The translations under genes and the position numbers were made by a program. The notes under the pieces are model-generated. The model did no database searches. It was not told the origin of the DNA and worked only from the letters and a program-made list of their open reading frames with translations. Below are positions 36,652-45,582 of a stretch of 64,000 nt of DNA, piece after piece. The DNA lies in the NCBI RefSeq assembly GCF_022524485.1, contig NZ_JAKXMK010000007.1, positions 277,974-341,973 of the forward strand. The letters are read 5' to 3'. The first letter of the stretch is position 1. Every line of letters starts with the position of its first letter. The stretch comes from Pseudonocardia alaniniphila. Its GTDB lineage: Bacteria; Actinomycetota; Actinomycetes; Mycobacteriales; Pseudonocardiaceae.

Positions 36652-37317
36652 TCAGTGGTGCGGACTCGGGGCGAGGACGCTCGACGTGTGCTCACCCAGT
36701 CCGAGGTCCATGGCTTCGCGCAGGTCGTCGCCCGTGTCGACGTCTCGCCGCAGGCCCGGCCATTCGCCGTGCAGCGGCTGCGCACCGGACTCGCGGTGAC
36801 GCAGGGCGGAGCCCACGCCGAACAGCGGGTCGAGCCCCACGCCCGGCGCGGCGAGCAGGAAGGTCGTGCCGGTGCCCTCGGCGTCGGAGCAGAAGGCGCG
36901 CCCCGCCCGGCCCGAGGCGAAGAGCTCTGCCGCCGCGGTGATCGCGTCGTCCAGCTCGGCGGGGCGAAGCGCCGGCAGGTCGGCCTGCAGCGCCCCGACC
37001 GCCGCTGCGGGGTCGTGCTCACGCAGAAGCGCCGCGCCGCCCGCGTAGGCGGCGTTGAGGCCCGGCACGGGGCCGTCCGGAACGACCTCGACGCCCACGG
37101 CGCAGAGCTCGGCGGCGACCACCGGGTCGGAGCTGATCACGACCAGGCGCCGCACCATGGTCGAGGCGCGCACCGCGGCCACCGTGTCATGCGCCAGCGC
37201 CAACGCCAGCCGTGCGTGGGCGTCGGCGGCGCCGATGCCCTGGTCGGCGGCGCCGCGCAGCCGGGACTTGGCCACGCCCAGCTGCTTGACCGGGACCACC
37301 AGGTCCACGGTCGACAT
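36652..37317 (-). CDS. fbiD: F420 guanylyltransferase FbiD (CofC)
   Basis: A 221-residue nucleotidyltransferase that makes the phosphoenolpyruvyl- or lactyl-diphosphoguanosine precursor of coenzyme F420. The N-terminal [17 protein letters not shown] carries the Lys-rich nucleotide-binding loop. The middle [18 protein letters not shown] has the metal-binding Asp, and [17 protein letters not shown] matches the family. ATG 37317 was chosen as it begins the first beta strand. It lies between ppk and the divergent plsC-gpsA pair, as in mycobacteria, and implies that this organism makes F420. Confidence 0.88.
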   Translation of the reverse strand: MSTVDLVVPVKQLGVAKSRLRGAADQGIGAADAHARLALALAHDTVAAVRASTMVRRLVVISSDPVVAAELCAVGVEVVPDGPVPGLNAAYAGGAALLREHDPAAAVGALQADLPALRPAELDDAITAAAELFASGRAGRAFCSDAEGTGTTFLLAAPGVGLDPLFGVGSALRHRESGAQPLHGEWPGLRRDVDTGDDLREAMDLGLGEHTSSVLAPSPHH

Positions 37318-37417
37318 CTTCGAGCCCACCCCTCCATCGTGCACCGAACCCGGAGGTGGACCCCGAGCGCCCGGCCAGGAAGACTCTGCGCGTCAGGCCG
37401 GGATCGGAGGTTCGTGC

Positions 37418-38125
37418 GTGAGGCGTGAGAAGGGCGGCTTCTGGATCGCGTTCTGCGCGGTGTTCTTCTATCCCATGGGCTGGCTGCTGGGCCGCTCCCG
37501 GTTCGACGGCAAGGAACACATCCCCTCGACCGGCGGTGCCCTACTCGTGGCCAACCACATCTCCCACCTCGACCCGATCTTCAGCGGCCTCGTGGTGCAC
37601 CGGGCCCGGCGGGTGCCCCGGTTCCTGGCCAAGAACAGCCTGTGGAGCAAGCCGGTGCTCGGCTGGGCCATGCGCGGCAGCGGCCAGATCCCCGTCTACC
37701 GGGAGTCCGCCGACGCGCAGCACAGCCTGCGGGAGGGCACTCGGGCGCTGAGCGAGGGCAAGGTCGTGGTGATATACCCGGAGGGGACGATCACCCGCGA
37801 CCCGGAGGGATGGCCGATGCTCGCGCGCACCGGCGTCGCCCGGCTGGCGCTTTCGGCCGACGTTCCGGTCGTTCCGTTCGTCCACTGGGGCACGCGGGAC
37901 GTCTACGACGGCTACAAGCGGAAGTTCCGGCCGTTGCCCCGCAAACCGATCATCGTGCGCTGCGGCGAACCCATCGACCTGACGGCGTACCGCGGGCGTC
38001 CGCTCGATGCCGCGCTCCTGCGCGAGGTCACCGACGTGATCATGTGCCGGGTCAAGGAGCTGCTCGCCGAGGTTCGCCAGGAGGAGGCCCCCGTGCAGTT
38101 CTTCCGCCGCGGAGCGGATTCGTGA
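37418..38125 (+). CDS. plsC: 1-acyl-glycerol-3-phosphate acyltransferase (PlsC family)
   Basis: A 235-residue membrane-associated acyltransferase of phospholipid synthesis. The catalytic HX4D motif is NHISHLD (His47, Asp52) and the substrate motif is [10 protein letters not shown] hydrophobic N-terminus (residues 8-24) would anchor it. GTG 37418 follows GGAGG at 37406-37410 with seven bases between. The stop overlaps the gpsA start by four bases, coupling synthesis of two glycerolipid enzymes. Confidence 0.9.
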   Translation: MRREKGGFWIAFCAVFFYPMGWLLGRSRFDGKEHIPSTGGALLVANHISHLDPIFSGLVVHRARRVPRFLAKNSLWSKPVLGWAMRGSGQIPVYRESADAQHSLREGTRALSEGKVVVIYPEGTITRDPEGWPMLARTGVARLALSADVPVVPFVHWGTRDVYDGYKRKFRPLPRKPIIVRCGEPIDLTAYRGRPLDAALLREVTDVIMCRVKELLAEVRQEEAPVQFFRRGADS

Positions 38126-39135
38126 GCGGTGGCGAGGTCCGCCGCGTCGCAGTCCTCGGGGCGGGGTCGTGGGGCACGGCGTTCGCGAAGGTCATGGCCG
38201 ACGCCGGACGCGAGGTGCGGCTGTGGGCCCGCCGTCCCGAGGTGGCCGCGGCCGTCAACGAGCGACGCAGCAACCCGGACTATCTGGCGGGCATCGTCCT
38301 GCCCGCGCTGCTGACGGCCACCACCGACGCGGCGATCGCGCTCGACAAGGCCGATGCGGTGGTGTTCGCGGTGCCGTCGCAGACCCTGAGGGCGAACCTC
38401 GTCCTCTGGCGGGATCTGCTGCCCCCCGACAGCACGCTGGTGAGCCTCGCGAAGGGTGTGGAGCTCGGCACGCTGCTGCGGATGAGCGAGGTGATCTGCG
38501 AGGTCGCGAGGGTCCCCGCCCAACGGGTGGCCGTCGTGTCCGGCCCCAACCTGGTGCGCGAGATCGCGGCGGAGGAGCCCACCGCCACCGTGATCGCCTG
38601 CTCCGACCACGACCGCGCGGTGGCCCTGCAGCAGGCGTGCACCACCGGCTACTTCCGCTCCTACACCAACACCGATGTCATCGGCTGCGAGCTGGGTGGC
38701 GCGGGCAAGAACGTCATCGCGCTCGCCTGCGGCATCGCCACCGGAATGGGGTTCGGCGACAACACCACTGCCTCGCTGATCACCCGCGGGCTCGCGGAGA
38801 TCGCACGGCTGGGGGTGGCGCTGGGGGCGGACCCCCTGACGTTCGCCGGGCTCGCCGGGCTCGGTGACCTGGTTGCCACGTGCTCGTCGCCGCTGTCTCG
38901 CAACCGCACGTTCGGCGAGCACCTGGGTCGCGGGGAGTCACTGGCGAAGGCGGAGGCCGCCAATCACGGGCAGGTGGCCGAGGGCGTGAAGTCGTGCCTG
39001 TCGATCTGCCAGCTCGCGGCCCGGCACGGGGTGGAGGTCCCGATCGCCGACGCCGTGCGGCGCGTCTGCCACGAGGGCCTCTCCGCTGCGGAGATGGGCA
39101 AGGAACTGATCAGCCGGGCTCCGCGCCCCGAATAA
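38122..39135 (+). CDS. gpsA: Glycerol-3-phosphate dehydrogenase GpsA
   Basis: A 337-residue NAD(P)-dependent enzyme that reduces dihydroxyacetone phosphate to sn-glycerol 3-phosphate for lipid synthesis. Rossmann motif [14 protein letters not shown] at residues 11-24; the catalytic Lys lies in [13 protein letters not shown]; the substrate-binding [13 protein letters not shown] is present. The start GTG 38122 is within GTGA shared with plsC. Confidence 0.95.
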   Translation: MSGGEVRRVAVLGAGSWGTAFAKVMADAGREVRLWARRPEVAAAVNERRSNPDYLAGIVLPALLTATTDAAIALDKADAVVFAVPSQTLRANLVLWRDLLPPDSTLVSLAKGVELGTLLRMSEVICEVARVPAQRVAVVSGPNLVREIAAEEPTATVIACSDHDRAVALQQACTTGYFRSYTNTDVIGCELGGAGKNVIALACGIATGMGFGDNTTASLITRGLAEIARLGVALGADPLTFAGLAGLGDLVATCSSPLSRNRTFGEHLGRGESLAKAEAANHGQVAEGVKSCLSICQLAARHGVEVPIADAVRRVCHEGLSAAEMGKELISRAPRPE

Positions 39136-39156
39136 CCCACGTCGTAGTGTGAGTGC

Positions 39157-40266
39157 GTGACGGGGGACGGGACGCGCTGCGTGCACGGTGGCCACGGCGA
39201 AGGTGTCCTCGGAGAAGCCCTGCACCCCGGCCCCGTGCTGTCGTCGACGTTCCACCTCGGCGGGCCCGGCGACCCGACACCCACGGACTTCTACGGTCGC
39301 GCGGACAACCCCACGTGGCGTGTGCTCGAGGCCGCCATCGGCGATCTCGACGGCGGTGAGTGCGTCGTGTTCGCGTCGGGGATGGCCGCGATCGCTGCGG
39401 TGCTGCGGCTGGCGGGCCGCGACGGTGCGCTGGTCCTGCCCTCCGACGGGTACTACCTGGCTCGTTCGCTCGCCCATGACGAGCTGGGCCCGTTCGGGGT
39501 CGAGGTGCGGGAGGTGCCGACCGCGGGCGAGTGGCCGGCCAAGGTGCTCGACGGCGCCGCGCTCGTGCTGCTGGAGACGCCCTCCAACCCCGGCCTGGAC
39601 GTGGCCGACATCGCAGCCGCCGCAGCCGCTGCCCACGCCGCCGGGGCGCTCCTGGCGGTCGACAACACCACGGCGACGCCGCTGGGCCAGCAGCCGCTGG
39701 CCCTCGGCGCCGACTTCGCGGTGGCCAGCGACACCAAGGCGCTCTCGGGGCACGGGGACGTCGTTCTCGGACACGTCAGCGTCCGCGACGGGGCACTGGC
39801 TGCACGGCTGCGAGAGGCGCGTTCCCGTGGCGGCGCCGTGCCCGGGCCGATGGAGGCCTGGCTCGCCCACCGCGGGCTCGGCACCCTCGACCTGCGCCTC
39901 GCCCGGCAGGCCGCCAACGCGGCCGCCGTGGCAGCCGCGGTCGCCGAACACCCGTTGGTGTCGGACGTCCGGTGGCCGGGACTGCCGCACGATCCCGCTC
40001 ACGCCGTGGCGGCCCGGCAGATGCGGCGCTGGAACGGAGTGCTGCGTTTCACCCTTCCCGATGAGCACGCGGTGGGGCAGTTCCTGGCCGCGTCCCGGCT
40101 CGTCACGTCGGCCACCAGCTTCGGGGGCCTACGCAGCAGCGCCGATCGCCGGCAACGCTGGGGCGACGACGTGGCTCCAGGGCTGGTGCGCTTCTCGGCG
40201 GGCTGTGAGGATGAACACGATCTTGTCGCGGACGTCCGAGCCGCGTTGGCCGCCATCACCGGGTGA
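39157..40266 (+). CDS. PLP-dependent trans-sulfuration enzyme (cystathionine gamma-lyase type)
   Basis: A 369-residue Cys/Met metabolism PLP enzyme. The PLP-binding Lys is Lys194 in ASDTKALSGHGD, the ring-stacking region is VFASGMAAIAAVLRLAG, and LLETPSNPGLDVADI is the family's PLP-ring Asp region. The usual YSR tyrosine motif is seen as FYGRADNPTWRVLE. The C-terminal SAGCEDEHDLVADV is typical. Cystathionine gamma-lyase is the most likely activity, but gamma-synthase or O-acetylhomoserine sulfhydrylase members look alike. GTG start 39157, 22 bases after gpsA. Confidence 0.85.
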   Translation: MTGDGTRCVHGGHGEGVLGEALHPGPVLSSTFHLGGPGDPTPTDFYGRADNPTWRVLEAAIGDLDGGECVVFASGMAAIAAVLRLAGRDGALVLPSDGYYLARSLAHDELGPFGVEVREVPTAGEWPAKVLDGAALVLLETPSNPGLDVADIAAAAAAAHAAGALLAVDNTTATPLGQQPLALGADFAVASDTKALSGHGDVVLGHVSVRDGALAARLREARSRGGAVPGPMEAWLAHRGLGTLDLRLARQAANAAAVAAAVAEHPLVSDVRWPGLPHDPAHAVAARQMRRWNGVLRFTLPDEHAVGQFLAASRLVTSATSFGGLRSSADRRQRWGDDVAPGLVRFSAGCEDEHDLVADVRAALAAITG

Positions 40267-40357
40267 GAGTTGCCACTCGACCAAACGTGATTCGGACCCA
40301 TATCACACGTGCGTCGCCCCCTCCCGCTATGGTCTGATCTGCGAGGGAGGTGGTCGC

Positions 40358-40951
40358 GTGAAGCATCGACAACCCGACCCCATCAGTGCCGACCCCGAGC
40401 CAGGGGAGGCGCTGGGGATCACGCCGCACCCGAGCGTGGTCCCGACGGGGTCCCGGGTCCTGCTCCTCAATGCGACGTTCGAGCCGCTTGCCGTAGTCAC
40501 GGCGAAGCGTGCTGTCGTCCTGATGCTCACCGGCAAGGCCGAATGCGTCGAGGCCGCACTCGACGAGGTCTTCCACTCGGAGAACCTCACGGTTCCCGCG
40601 CCGTCGGTGATGCGCCTTTCCCGTTACGTGCGAGTGCCCTACCGCCGCGCCGTCCCGATGACGAGGGCGGGCGTCCTGCGCCGCGACAGCCGCCGCTGCG
40701 GCTACTGCGGCAAGCGCGCCGACACGATCGACCACGTCGTTCCCCGCAGCCGCGGCGGCACCCACTCCTGGGAGAACTGCGTCGCCGCCTGCCGCACCTG
40801 CAACTCCCGCAAGGCCGACAGGATGCTGGCCGAGCTCGGCTGGAGCCTCGAGTTCGTTCCTCGGGCACCTGACCGTGCTGCCGGGGGCATCCTCGTGCTG
40901 GCCGTGGAGCCGCTCCCCGCGTGGGAGCCGTGGCTCGGTGTCGCCGCGTAG
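40358..40951 (+). CDS. HNH endonuclease
   Basis: A 197-residue protein of the widespread actinobacterial HNH family. The C-terminal HNH motif is complete: CGYCG, then the active-site DHVVPRSRGG, Asn in SWENCVAAC, and CRTCNSRK, with two CxxC zinc knuckles. The N-terminal part begins LLLNATFEPLAVVTAKRAV, the usual first strand. GTG 40358 was chosen for GGGAGG seven bases upstream. Its cellular role is unknown; genes of this type are conserved and not in mobile elements. Confidence 0.87.
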   Translation: MKHRQPDPISADPEPGEALGITPHPSVVPTGSRVLLLNATFEPLAVVTAKRAVVLMLTGKAECVEAALDEVFHSENLTVPAPSVMRLSRYVRVPYRRAVPMTRAGVLRRDSRRCGYCGKRADTIDHVVPRSRGGTHSWENCVAACRTCNSRKADRMLAELGWSLEFVPRAPDRAAGGILVLAVEPLPAWEPWLGVAA

Positions 40952-41042
40952 ATCCCGAAACACGACAAACCCACCGCTAACGTCAACTACCGTTCTTGCG
41001 AGCCCTCTCTCGACATAGACCTGGAAGCGTTCGGGGGGGCTT

Positions 41043-41690
41043 GTGTCGATGTCGCCATCTGTTCCCGTGCTCGTCGTAGGACCGCACGACCTGGTCACGA
41101 CCTCAGTGGTCATCGCGTTGCAGGCCAACGGGTTTGCCGCGGAGGAGCGCGAGATCAACGGGACTTGTGCGTTTCCCAGAGTGGACAGAGCACGGGGCGT
41201 GGTCGTGGTGAACCTCGATCTCCCCGAGGGCGTCGGCCTGGTCGCCAAGGCCGTGACGTCCGGCTGGCCGACGCTGGTCGTCGGTCAGCAGACCGACCGG
41301 GAGCGCACGGCGGCGGCCGTGGCCGCGGGTGCCGCGGCGTACGTCCCGCGCAGCTGTCCGCTCGACGTGCTGGTCCGCACGGTCTTGCACATGAGCGTCG
41401 GCCGCCCGGTGATGATGGCCAAGGAACGCATGGCCTGGCTCGAGCTGCACCGCGTGGCACGAGCTGAGGTCAACACGCGCCGGCGCCGCCTCGACCTGCT
41501 CACCGACCGAGAGTTCGAGGTGCTGCGACGGCTGGAGCGTGGCCAGAAGGCCGCCGACATCGCCGTGGACGCCGTGCTGGCGATGAGCACGGTGCGCACC
41601 CACATCCGGTCCATCCTCGTGAAGCTCGAGGTCAACTCCCAGCAGCACGCGATCGCGATCTACCGCGAGACGAGGCGGCAGGGCGAATAG
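41043..41690 (+). CDS. LuxR-type regulator with atypical receiver domain
   Basis: A 215-residue NarL/FixJ-like protein. The C-terminal LuxR helix-turn-helix is intact (LLTDREFEVLRRLERGQKAA, then MSTVRTHIRSILVKLEVNSQ). The N-terminal domain has the receiver fold, but the usual phospho-Asp at the end of strand 3 aligns with Asn in VVVVNLDLPEG, so phosphorylation is doubtful. No histidine kinase gene is adjacent. Start GTG 41043 follows GGGGGGGCTT. Confidence 0.78.
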   Translation: MSMSPSVPVLVVGPHDLVTTSVVIALQANGFAAEEREINGTCAFPRVDRARGVVVVNLDLPEGVGLVAKAVTSGWPTLVVGQQTDRERTAAAVAAGAAAYVPRSCPLDVLVRTVLHMSVGRPVMMAKERMAWLELHRVARAEVNTRRRRLDLLTDREFEVLRRLERGQKAADIAVDAVLAMSTVRTHIRSILVKLEVNSQQHAIAIYRETRRQGE

Positions 41691-41818
41691 CCGGACCGGG
41701 GCACTGTTCCGGAACTTCGGGCGCCTCCCGTTCGTGATCCGGACATGGGGGGAGCAACAAGGCACGCGCGCGTGCCGCAGCCGGCCGTTCTCGACGAGCT
41801 GGGGACGACGACTTCCGC

Positions 41819-43654
41819 ATGACCGTCCAGCCCGGCGTCGTCGCATCTCTCGTACCCGCAGCCCACGCGTCTTCGCCCGCGGAGCCGTCGGCGGGGATCT
41901 CCCGGTGGTTGTCGCCGCTGCTCGCCTTCGCAGCGCTCGCTCTGCTTCCGGTGGCCGCGGCGACCACCGATCTGGCAGCGCTCGACGGCTGGGGGCTGGC
42001 CCGGGTGCTCGGGCCTGCCGCCTGGGCGTCCTTGTCGTGCGCGGTGGGCGCCTGCGTGGTCGAGATGCGGTCGCCACGCCCGCGGATCCCGATGCTCGGT
42101 GGAGCCACCGCCGTTCTCATCCTCTGCTCGTTCGGCATGCCGTCGGTGGTGGAGCCGGCGGCCCGGTTCACCACGGCGTGGCTGATCGCCGGGTTCACCA
42201 ACGCGATCACGGGCGATGGCCAGGTGCCGATCGGTATCGACGCCCGGTTCTACTGGCCGGCGTTCTTCGCGCAGTGGGCGTTCTTCCAGGACGCCGGGGG
42301 TGTCAACCAGCTCGACCTGGTGCTGCGGTGGTTCCCACCGGTGATCGTCGGTGTGTGGGCGATCGGCGTGTACGCGTTGGCCCGTTCGATGTTGGGGGGC
42401 ACCCGTGCACCCTGGGTGGCCGCCTGGCTCTTCCTCGGCTTGAACTGGATCGAGCAGGACTACTTCTCGCCGCAGGCCATCGGCATCGTGTTGATGCTGA
42501 TGGTGCTGGCGTTCGCGCTCGGGCCGCTGGCCACCCGGCGCACCGACTCGGCCGGAGTGCCGGGCTGGCCATCCCCGCATCCCGACGCGCCGCGGCTGCC
42601 GCTGTGGCGCAGATGGGTGGTCGCGGCGAGGACGCGGCCGAACCGGCCGAGTCTGCCGCCCCGCCAGCTGCTGCTGATCTACTTCTGCGCCGCGCTGTGC
42701 CTGATCGCGATCGCACCTGAGCACCAGCTCACACCGTTCGCGATCATCGGTCAGCTGGTTCTGCTCGCGGTGGTCGGCCGCTTCAGGGGCCGCGGCCTCG
42801 TGCTCGTCGCGATCCTCGCCGTGGCCGTGTACGTCATGATCGCGGGCCGGGAGTTCTGGCTCACCCAGCTGAGCCTCATCACGGGCGCGGGGGAGGAGGG
42901 CAACGCGCTGGAGGTAGGCGTCGCAGGCCGGCTGGAGGGCGACTTCGGTCAGGTCGCGGTGAAGCTCCTGCGCATCGTCGTCCCGGTCGCCACGTGGCTG
43001 CTCGCGATCGTCGGGGCGTGGGTGTACTGGCGGCGCAGGCGTGACTTGGTGCCGATCGCGCTCGCCGCGGTGCCCATGGGCATGGCGGCCGTACAGAGCT
43101 ACGGCGGTGAGCTGTTCCTGCGCATCGTGCTGTACGGCCTGCCGATCCTCGCGATCCTCGGCGTCGACGCACTACGGGCGCTCGTGCGCTGGCGGCGCGG
43201 CATGGAATACGTCCTCGCCGCCGGGATGCTGCTGCTGTTCGGGTCGATCATCCTGATCCGCGGAGGCAATGAGGCCTACATGATCGTCTATCCGGACGAG
43301 GTGGACATGGTGCGCGAGGTGTACGCCACCACCCCGCACGGCCTGGAGGTCATGCCGCTGATCAACGTCGGCCCGTACGCCGTGGAGGGCATCGACACCC
43401 ACGGCCGCGGCACAGTGATCGAGGGATGCACCCAGCTGGCCGACGACCCGATCCGCTGCATCAACGCCGAGTACCCCGACGTCCTGCTCACCTTCGACGC
43501 CGTCGAGGCCCAGGGCCGCTTCCTCGATCTGAAGCCGCCGGGTTGGTCGCTGCAGGTGGTGGAGGAACTCGTGGCGTCGGGCCGCTACGTCATCACGTAC
43601 CAGAACGGATTCGACGTGGTGCTGCGCAAGACCGTGCCTCCACCACCGGGCTGA
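41819..43654 (+). CDS. Polytopic membrane protein, GT-C glycosyltransferase-like
   Basis: A 611-residue protein with about 11 to 13 hydrophobic spans and a soluble C-terminal domain of about 130 residues (from residue 485). The first loop after span 4 contains DARFYWPAFFAQWAFFQDAG with an Asp, and the layout matches actinobacterial GT-C-like proteins that use polyprenyl-phosphate sugars in the envelope. The activity is not shown by any decisive motif. It is monocistronic, 128 bases after the LuxR-type gene. Confidence 0.65.
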   Translation: MTVQPGVVASLVPAAHASSPAEPSAGISRWLSPLLAFAALALLPVAAATTDLAALDGWGLARVLGPAAWASLSCAVGACVVEMRSPRPRIPMLGGATAVLILCSFGMPSVVEPAARFTTAWLIAGFTNAITGDGQVPIGIDARFYWPAFFAQWAFFQDAGGVNQLDLVLRWFPPVIVGVWAIGVYALARSMLGGTRAPWVAAWLFLGLNWIEQDYFSPQAIGIVLMLMVLAFALGPLATRRTDSAGVPGWPSPHPDAPRLPLWRRWVVAARTRPNRPSLPPRQLLLIYFCAALCLIAIAPEHQLTPFAIIGQLVLLAVVGRFRGRGLVLVAILAVAVYVMIAGREFWLTQLSLITGAGEEGNALEVGVAGRLEGDFGQVAVKLLRIVVPVATWLLAIVGAWVYWRRRRDLVPIALAAVPMGMAAVQSYGGELFLRIVLYGLPILAILGVDALRALVRWRRGMEYVLAAGMLLLFGSIILIRGGNEAYMIVYPDEVDMVREVYATTPHGLEVMPLINVGPYAVEGIDTHGRGTVIEGCTQLADDPIRCINAEYPDVLLTFDAVEAQGRFLDLKPPGWSLQVVEELVASGRYVITYQNGFDVVLRKTVPPPPG

Positions 43655-43671
43655 ACGACGTGGGTGAGCTG

Positions 43672-44019
43672 CTACGTGGTGCTCTCGAGCGTGTAGCGCA
43701 CGGTCTGGACGCGGATGCCGTCGTCGTCGAAGACGAACGTGTCGACGCCGTCCAAGGCCTGTTGAGATGCGGACACCGCGCTCCACGTGATGAACAGGAC
43801 GTTCTTCTCGAAGATCTGGGTCGGCACGTCCCACTTCGCGTCCGGGAGGTCGGCGAGGAGCTGGGTGAAGGCCTCGCGGACGCCTGCCTTGCCGTGCCGG
43901 ACCCCGTGCGGCGTGATGAACACCGCATCGTCGGTGTAGTCCTCGACGATCCCGTCGACGTCGCCGGCGATCAACGCACCGGCGTGGTGCTCGAAGATCT
44001 GCTGCGGAGTTCTCGCCAT
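43672..44019 (-). CDS. SnoaL-like / NTF2-fold protein
   Basis: A 115-residue alpha+beta barrel protein. The pattern IFEHHAGALIAGDVDGIVED, then YTDDAVFITPHGVRHGKAGV and a terminal VRYTLEST is that of the SgcJ/SnoaL-like family, found as enzymes or ligand carriers in secondary metabolism and elsewhere. ATG 44019 was preferred over an upstream start because it begins the first helix. It converges on the GT-C-like gene. Function unknown. Confidence 0.72.
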   Translation of the reverse strand: MARTPQQIFEHHAGALIAGDVDGIVEDYTDDAVFITPHGVRHGKAGVREAFTQLLADLPDAKWDVPTQIFEKNVLFITWSAVSASQQALDGVDTFVFDDDGIRVQTVRYTLESTT

Positions 44020-44346
44020 CGCTGCCCCCTCGGTCCTACAAGGTTCGATCAGCGTGTCCTGCCTGCGCACCGGTGTCCAGAGGGTGGGCCGACGGCTGAG
44101 GGAGAGGACAGGCGCCCTGACGATACTGATCTCGAGATGACCCGAAAGTGAACGGGGTGCTTCGCTCCGTGCTCGCCCCGTGGCGGGATGATCGAGCCAT
44201 CACCGCACGCGCCGCCGTAGCCGCGGGCCTCGTTGAGTCGCCGAGCGAGCCGGGCATGCACACGGGGCCGGCTGGTGCAGAACTTCAGCGACCGCTGGTG
44301 CCATCGCAGGCCCAGGCCGCGGTCGGACCCCCTTCGGAGATTCCGC
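44020..44346. other. Intergenic region between SnoaL-like and exonuclease genes
   Basis: 327 bases between divergent genes. Several frames are open but without credible starts or family resemblance. The promoters of both neighbours must lie here; no clear palindrome or RNA structure was seen. Confidence 0.45.
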
Positions 44347-44949
44347 GTGTATTTCAGTACCCCCACAGCTCTGGCCGATCATCCACTCGCCGTCGTCGAC
44401 GTGCAGGGCAACGGGCAGCAGCCGCCGGAGATCGTCGACATCGCCGTGCTGCCCATCGAGCCCGCCGCGGACGTGCGGCAGGCGAGCATGCGTGTCTGGC
44501 TCGTCCGCCCGGACCGTCCGATCACGCCCGACGTCACCGACGGCGTCCACGGCATCCGCAACACCGACGTCCTCGCCTGCCCGAGTTGGGCACGGGTGGC
44601 CGAAGAGGTGTACGCCGCGATCAAAGGGCGGGTGCTCGTGGCGCACAACGCGGCCGTCGAGCTGCGGGTGATCGCCAACCACCTGCCCCAGTGGCGCCCC
44701 TCGCTCGTCCTCGACACGGCGCGCCTCGCGAGGGCGGTCTGGCCGGGGTTGCCCGGCGGCTACGGCTTGAGCCGCCTCGCCACCTACGCCGGGCTTCATC
44801 CGCCACACATCCAGCCAGGGGAGCGGCGCCACCGGGCCGGCTATGAGACGTGGATGACCGGGCAGTTGCTGTTCGCTCTGGTTCAGAGCAGCGGTCTCAC
44901 GTGGGAACAGGTCGTCGAGGCGGGCAGTGTCGCGGATCTCTCGCCGTGA
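44347..44949 (+). CDS. DEDDh-type exonuclease with altered catalytic residues
   Basis: A 200-residue protein of the DnaQ/PolC exonuclease fold. Motif I is LAVVDVQGNG, where the family has DxE; here Gln replaces Glu. Motif II is LVAHNAAVELRVI, with Glu where Asp is usual. Motif III is HRAGYETWMT, again with Glu for Asp. The order and spacing of all three motifs are kept, so the fold assignment is good, but nuclease activity may be weak or changed. GTG 44347 was chosen as it starts just before the first strand; the frame is open further upstream. Confidence 0.72.
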   Translation: MYFSTPTALADHPLAVVDVQGNGQQPPEIVDIAVLPIEPAADVRQASMRVWLVRPDRPITPDVTDGVHGIRNTDVLACPSWARVAEEVYAAIKGRVLVAHNAAVELRVIANHLPQWRPSLVLDTARLARAVWPGLPGGYGLSRLATYAGLHPPHIQPGERRHRAGYETWMTGQLLFALVQSSGLTWEQVVEAGSVADLSP

Positions 44950-45129
44950 CAACTACTCACCGTGGTAACGGATGCACACCGCAGAATGAATAACTCTTTG
45001 ATCGACATCGAGCATCGAGGAGCGCAGTGGATATCCAGCAGATCGACAAGCAAGCCACGTGGCCAATGCGAAGCACCCGTCGGGGCGGTGCAGTCGTCCG
45101 GTATGTCCTCACCGAGGCGCTACGTATCG

Positions 45130-45501
45130 ATGAGTGAGCCGCAGGAGGCCCAGGCGAGGATCCATCTCACGGAGTCCGACGCGCACGCGCTGAGCGCGTG
45201 GCTCAACCGGGCAGGGCACTTCCGTGGCCTGGTCGACGTCAGCACGTGCGTACCGGGCCGGGGCGGGTCGACGTGCATGGTCGACGTGGTGATCGTCCTG
45301 GTCGGCAGCCGCATGCTGGCTCTGCTGGTCAGCAAGATCTACGACTGGATCGCGGTGCAGCGTGACGCGAAGAGCGTGACGGCGACGTACACGAGTCCGG
45401 GAGGCAGGCCGCTGGAGATCGAGGTCGATCGCTCCGACGACCGCTCCCAGCTGATCGACCGGGTTCGCAGGCTCGTCGAGTCGGGCGAGGCCCGTGCCTG
45501 A
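45130..45501 (+). CDS. EACC1-like conflict-system component
   Basis: A 123-residue protein. Order: a polar N-terminal part with ARIHLTESDAHALSAWLNRA, a hydrophobic helix (VDVVIVLVGSRMLALLVSKI, about 55-75), and a C-terminal strand-rich part (TATYTSPGGRPLEIEVDRSD). This matches 'Effector Associated Constant Component 1', a small domain encoded next to effectors such as trypsin- or caspase-like proteins in actinobacterial NTP-dependent conflict systems. No such effector is adjacent; the neighbours are nuclease-fold genes. ATG 45130 is a choice; ATG 45103 is also in frame. Confidence 0.55.
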   Translation: MSEPQEAQARIHLTESDAHALSAWLNRAGHFRGLVDVSTCVPGRGGSTCMVDVVIVLVGSRMLALLVSKIYDWIAVQRDAKSVTATYTSPGGRPLEIEVDRSDDRSQLIDRVRRLVESGEARA

Positions 45502-45582
45502 CCTCACCACCCGATCGAGTGAGGAACCAGGCAGCCCATCCGTCCGTTTTCCGGAGGCCGGCGTCGAGAGGGATCGTCACTT

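Noticed and set aside
34140..37022. Extension of ppk to a start inside fbiD
   Set aside because: The upstream part of the frame overlaps fbiD on the same strand in another frame and is low complexity; starts near 36509 are more credible.
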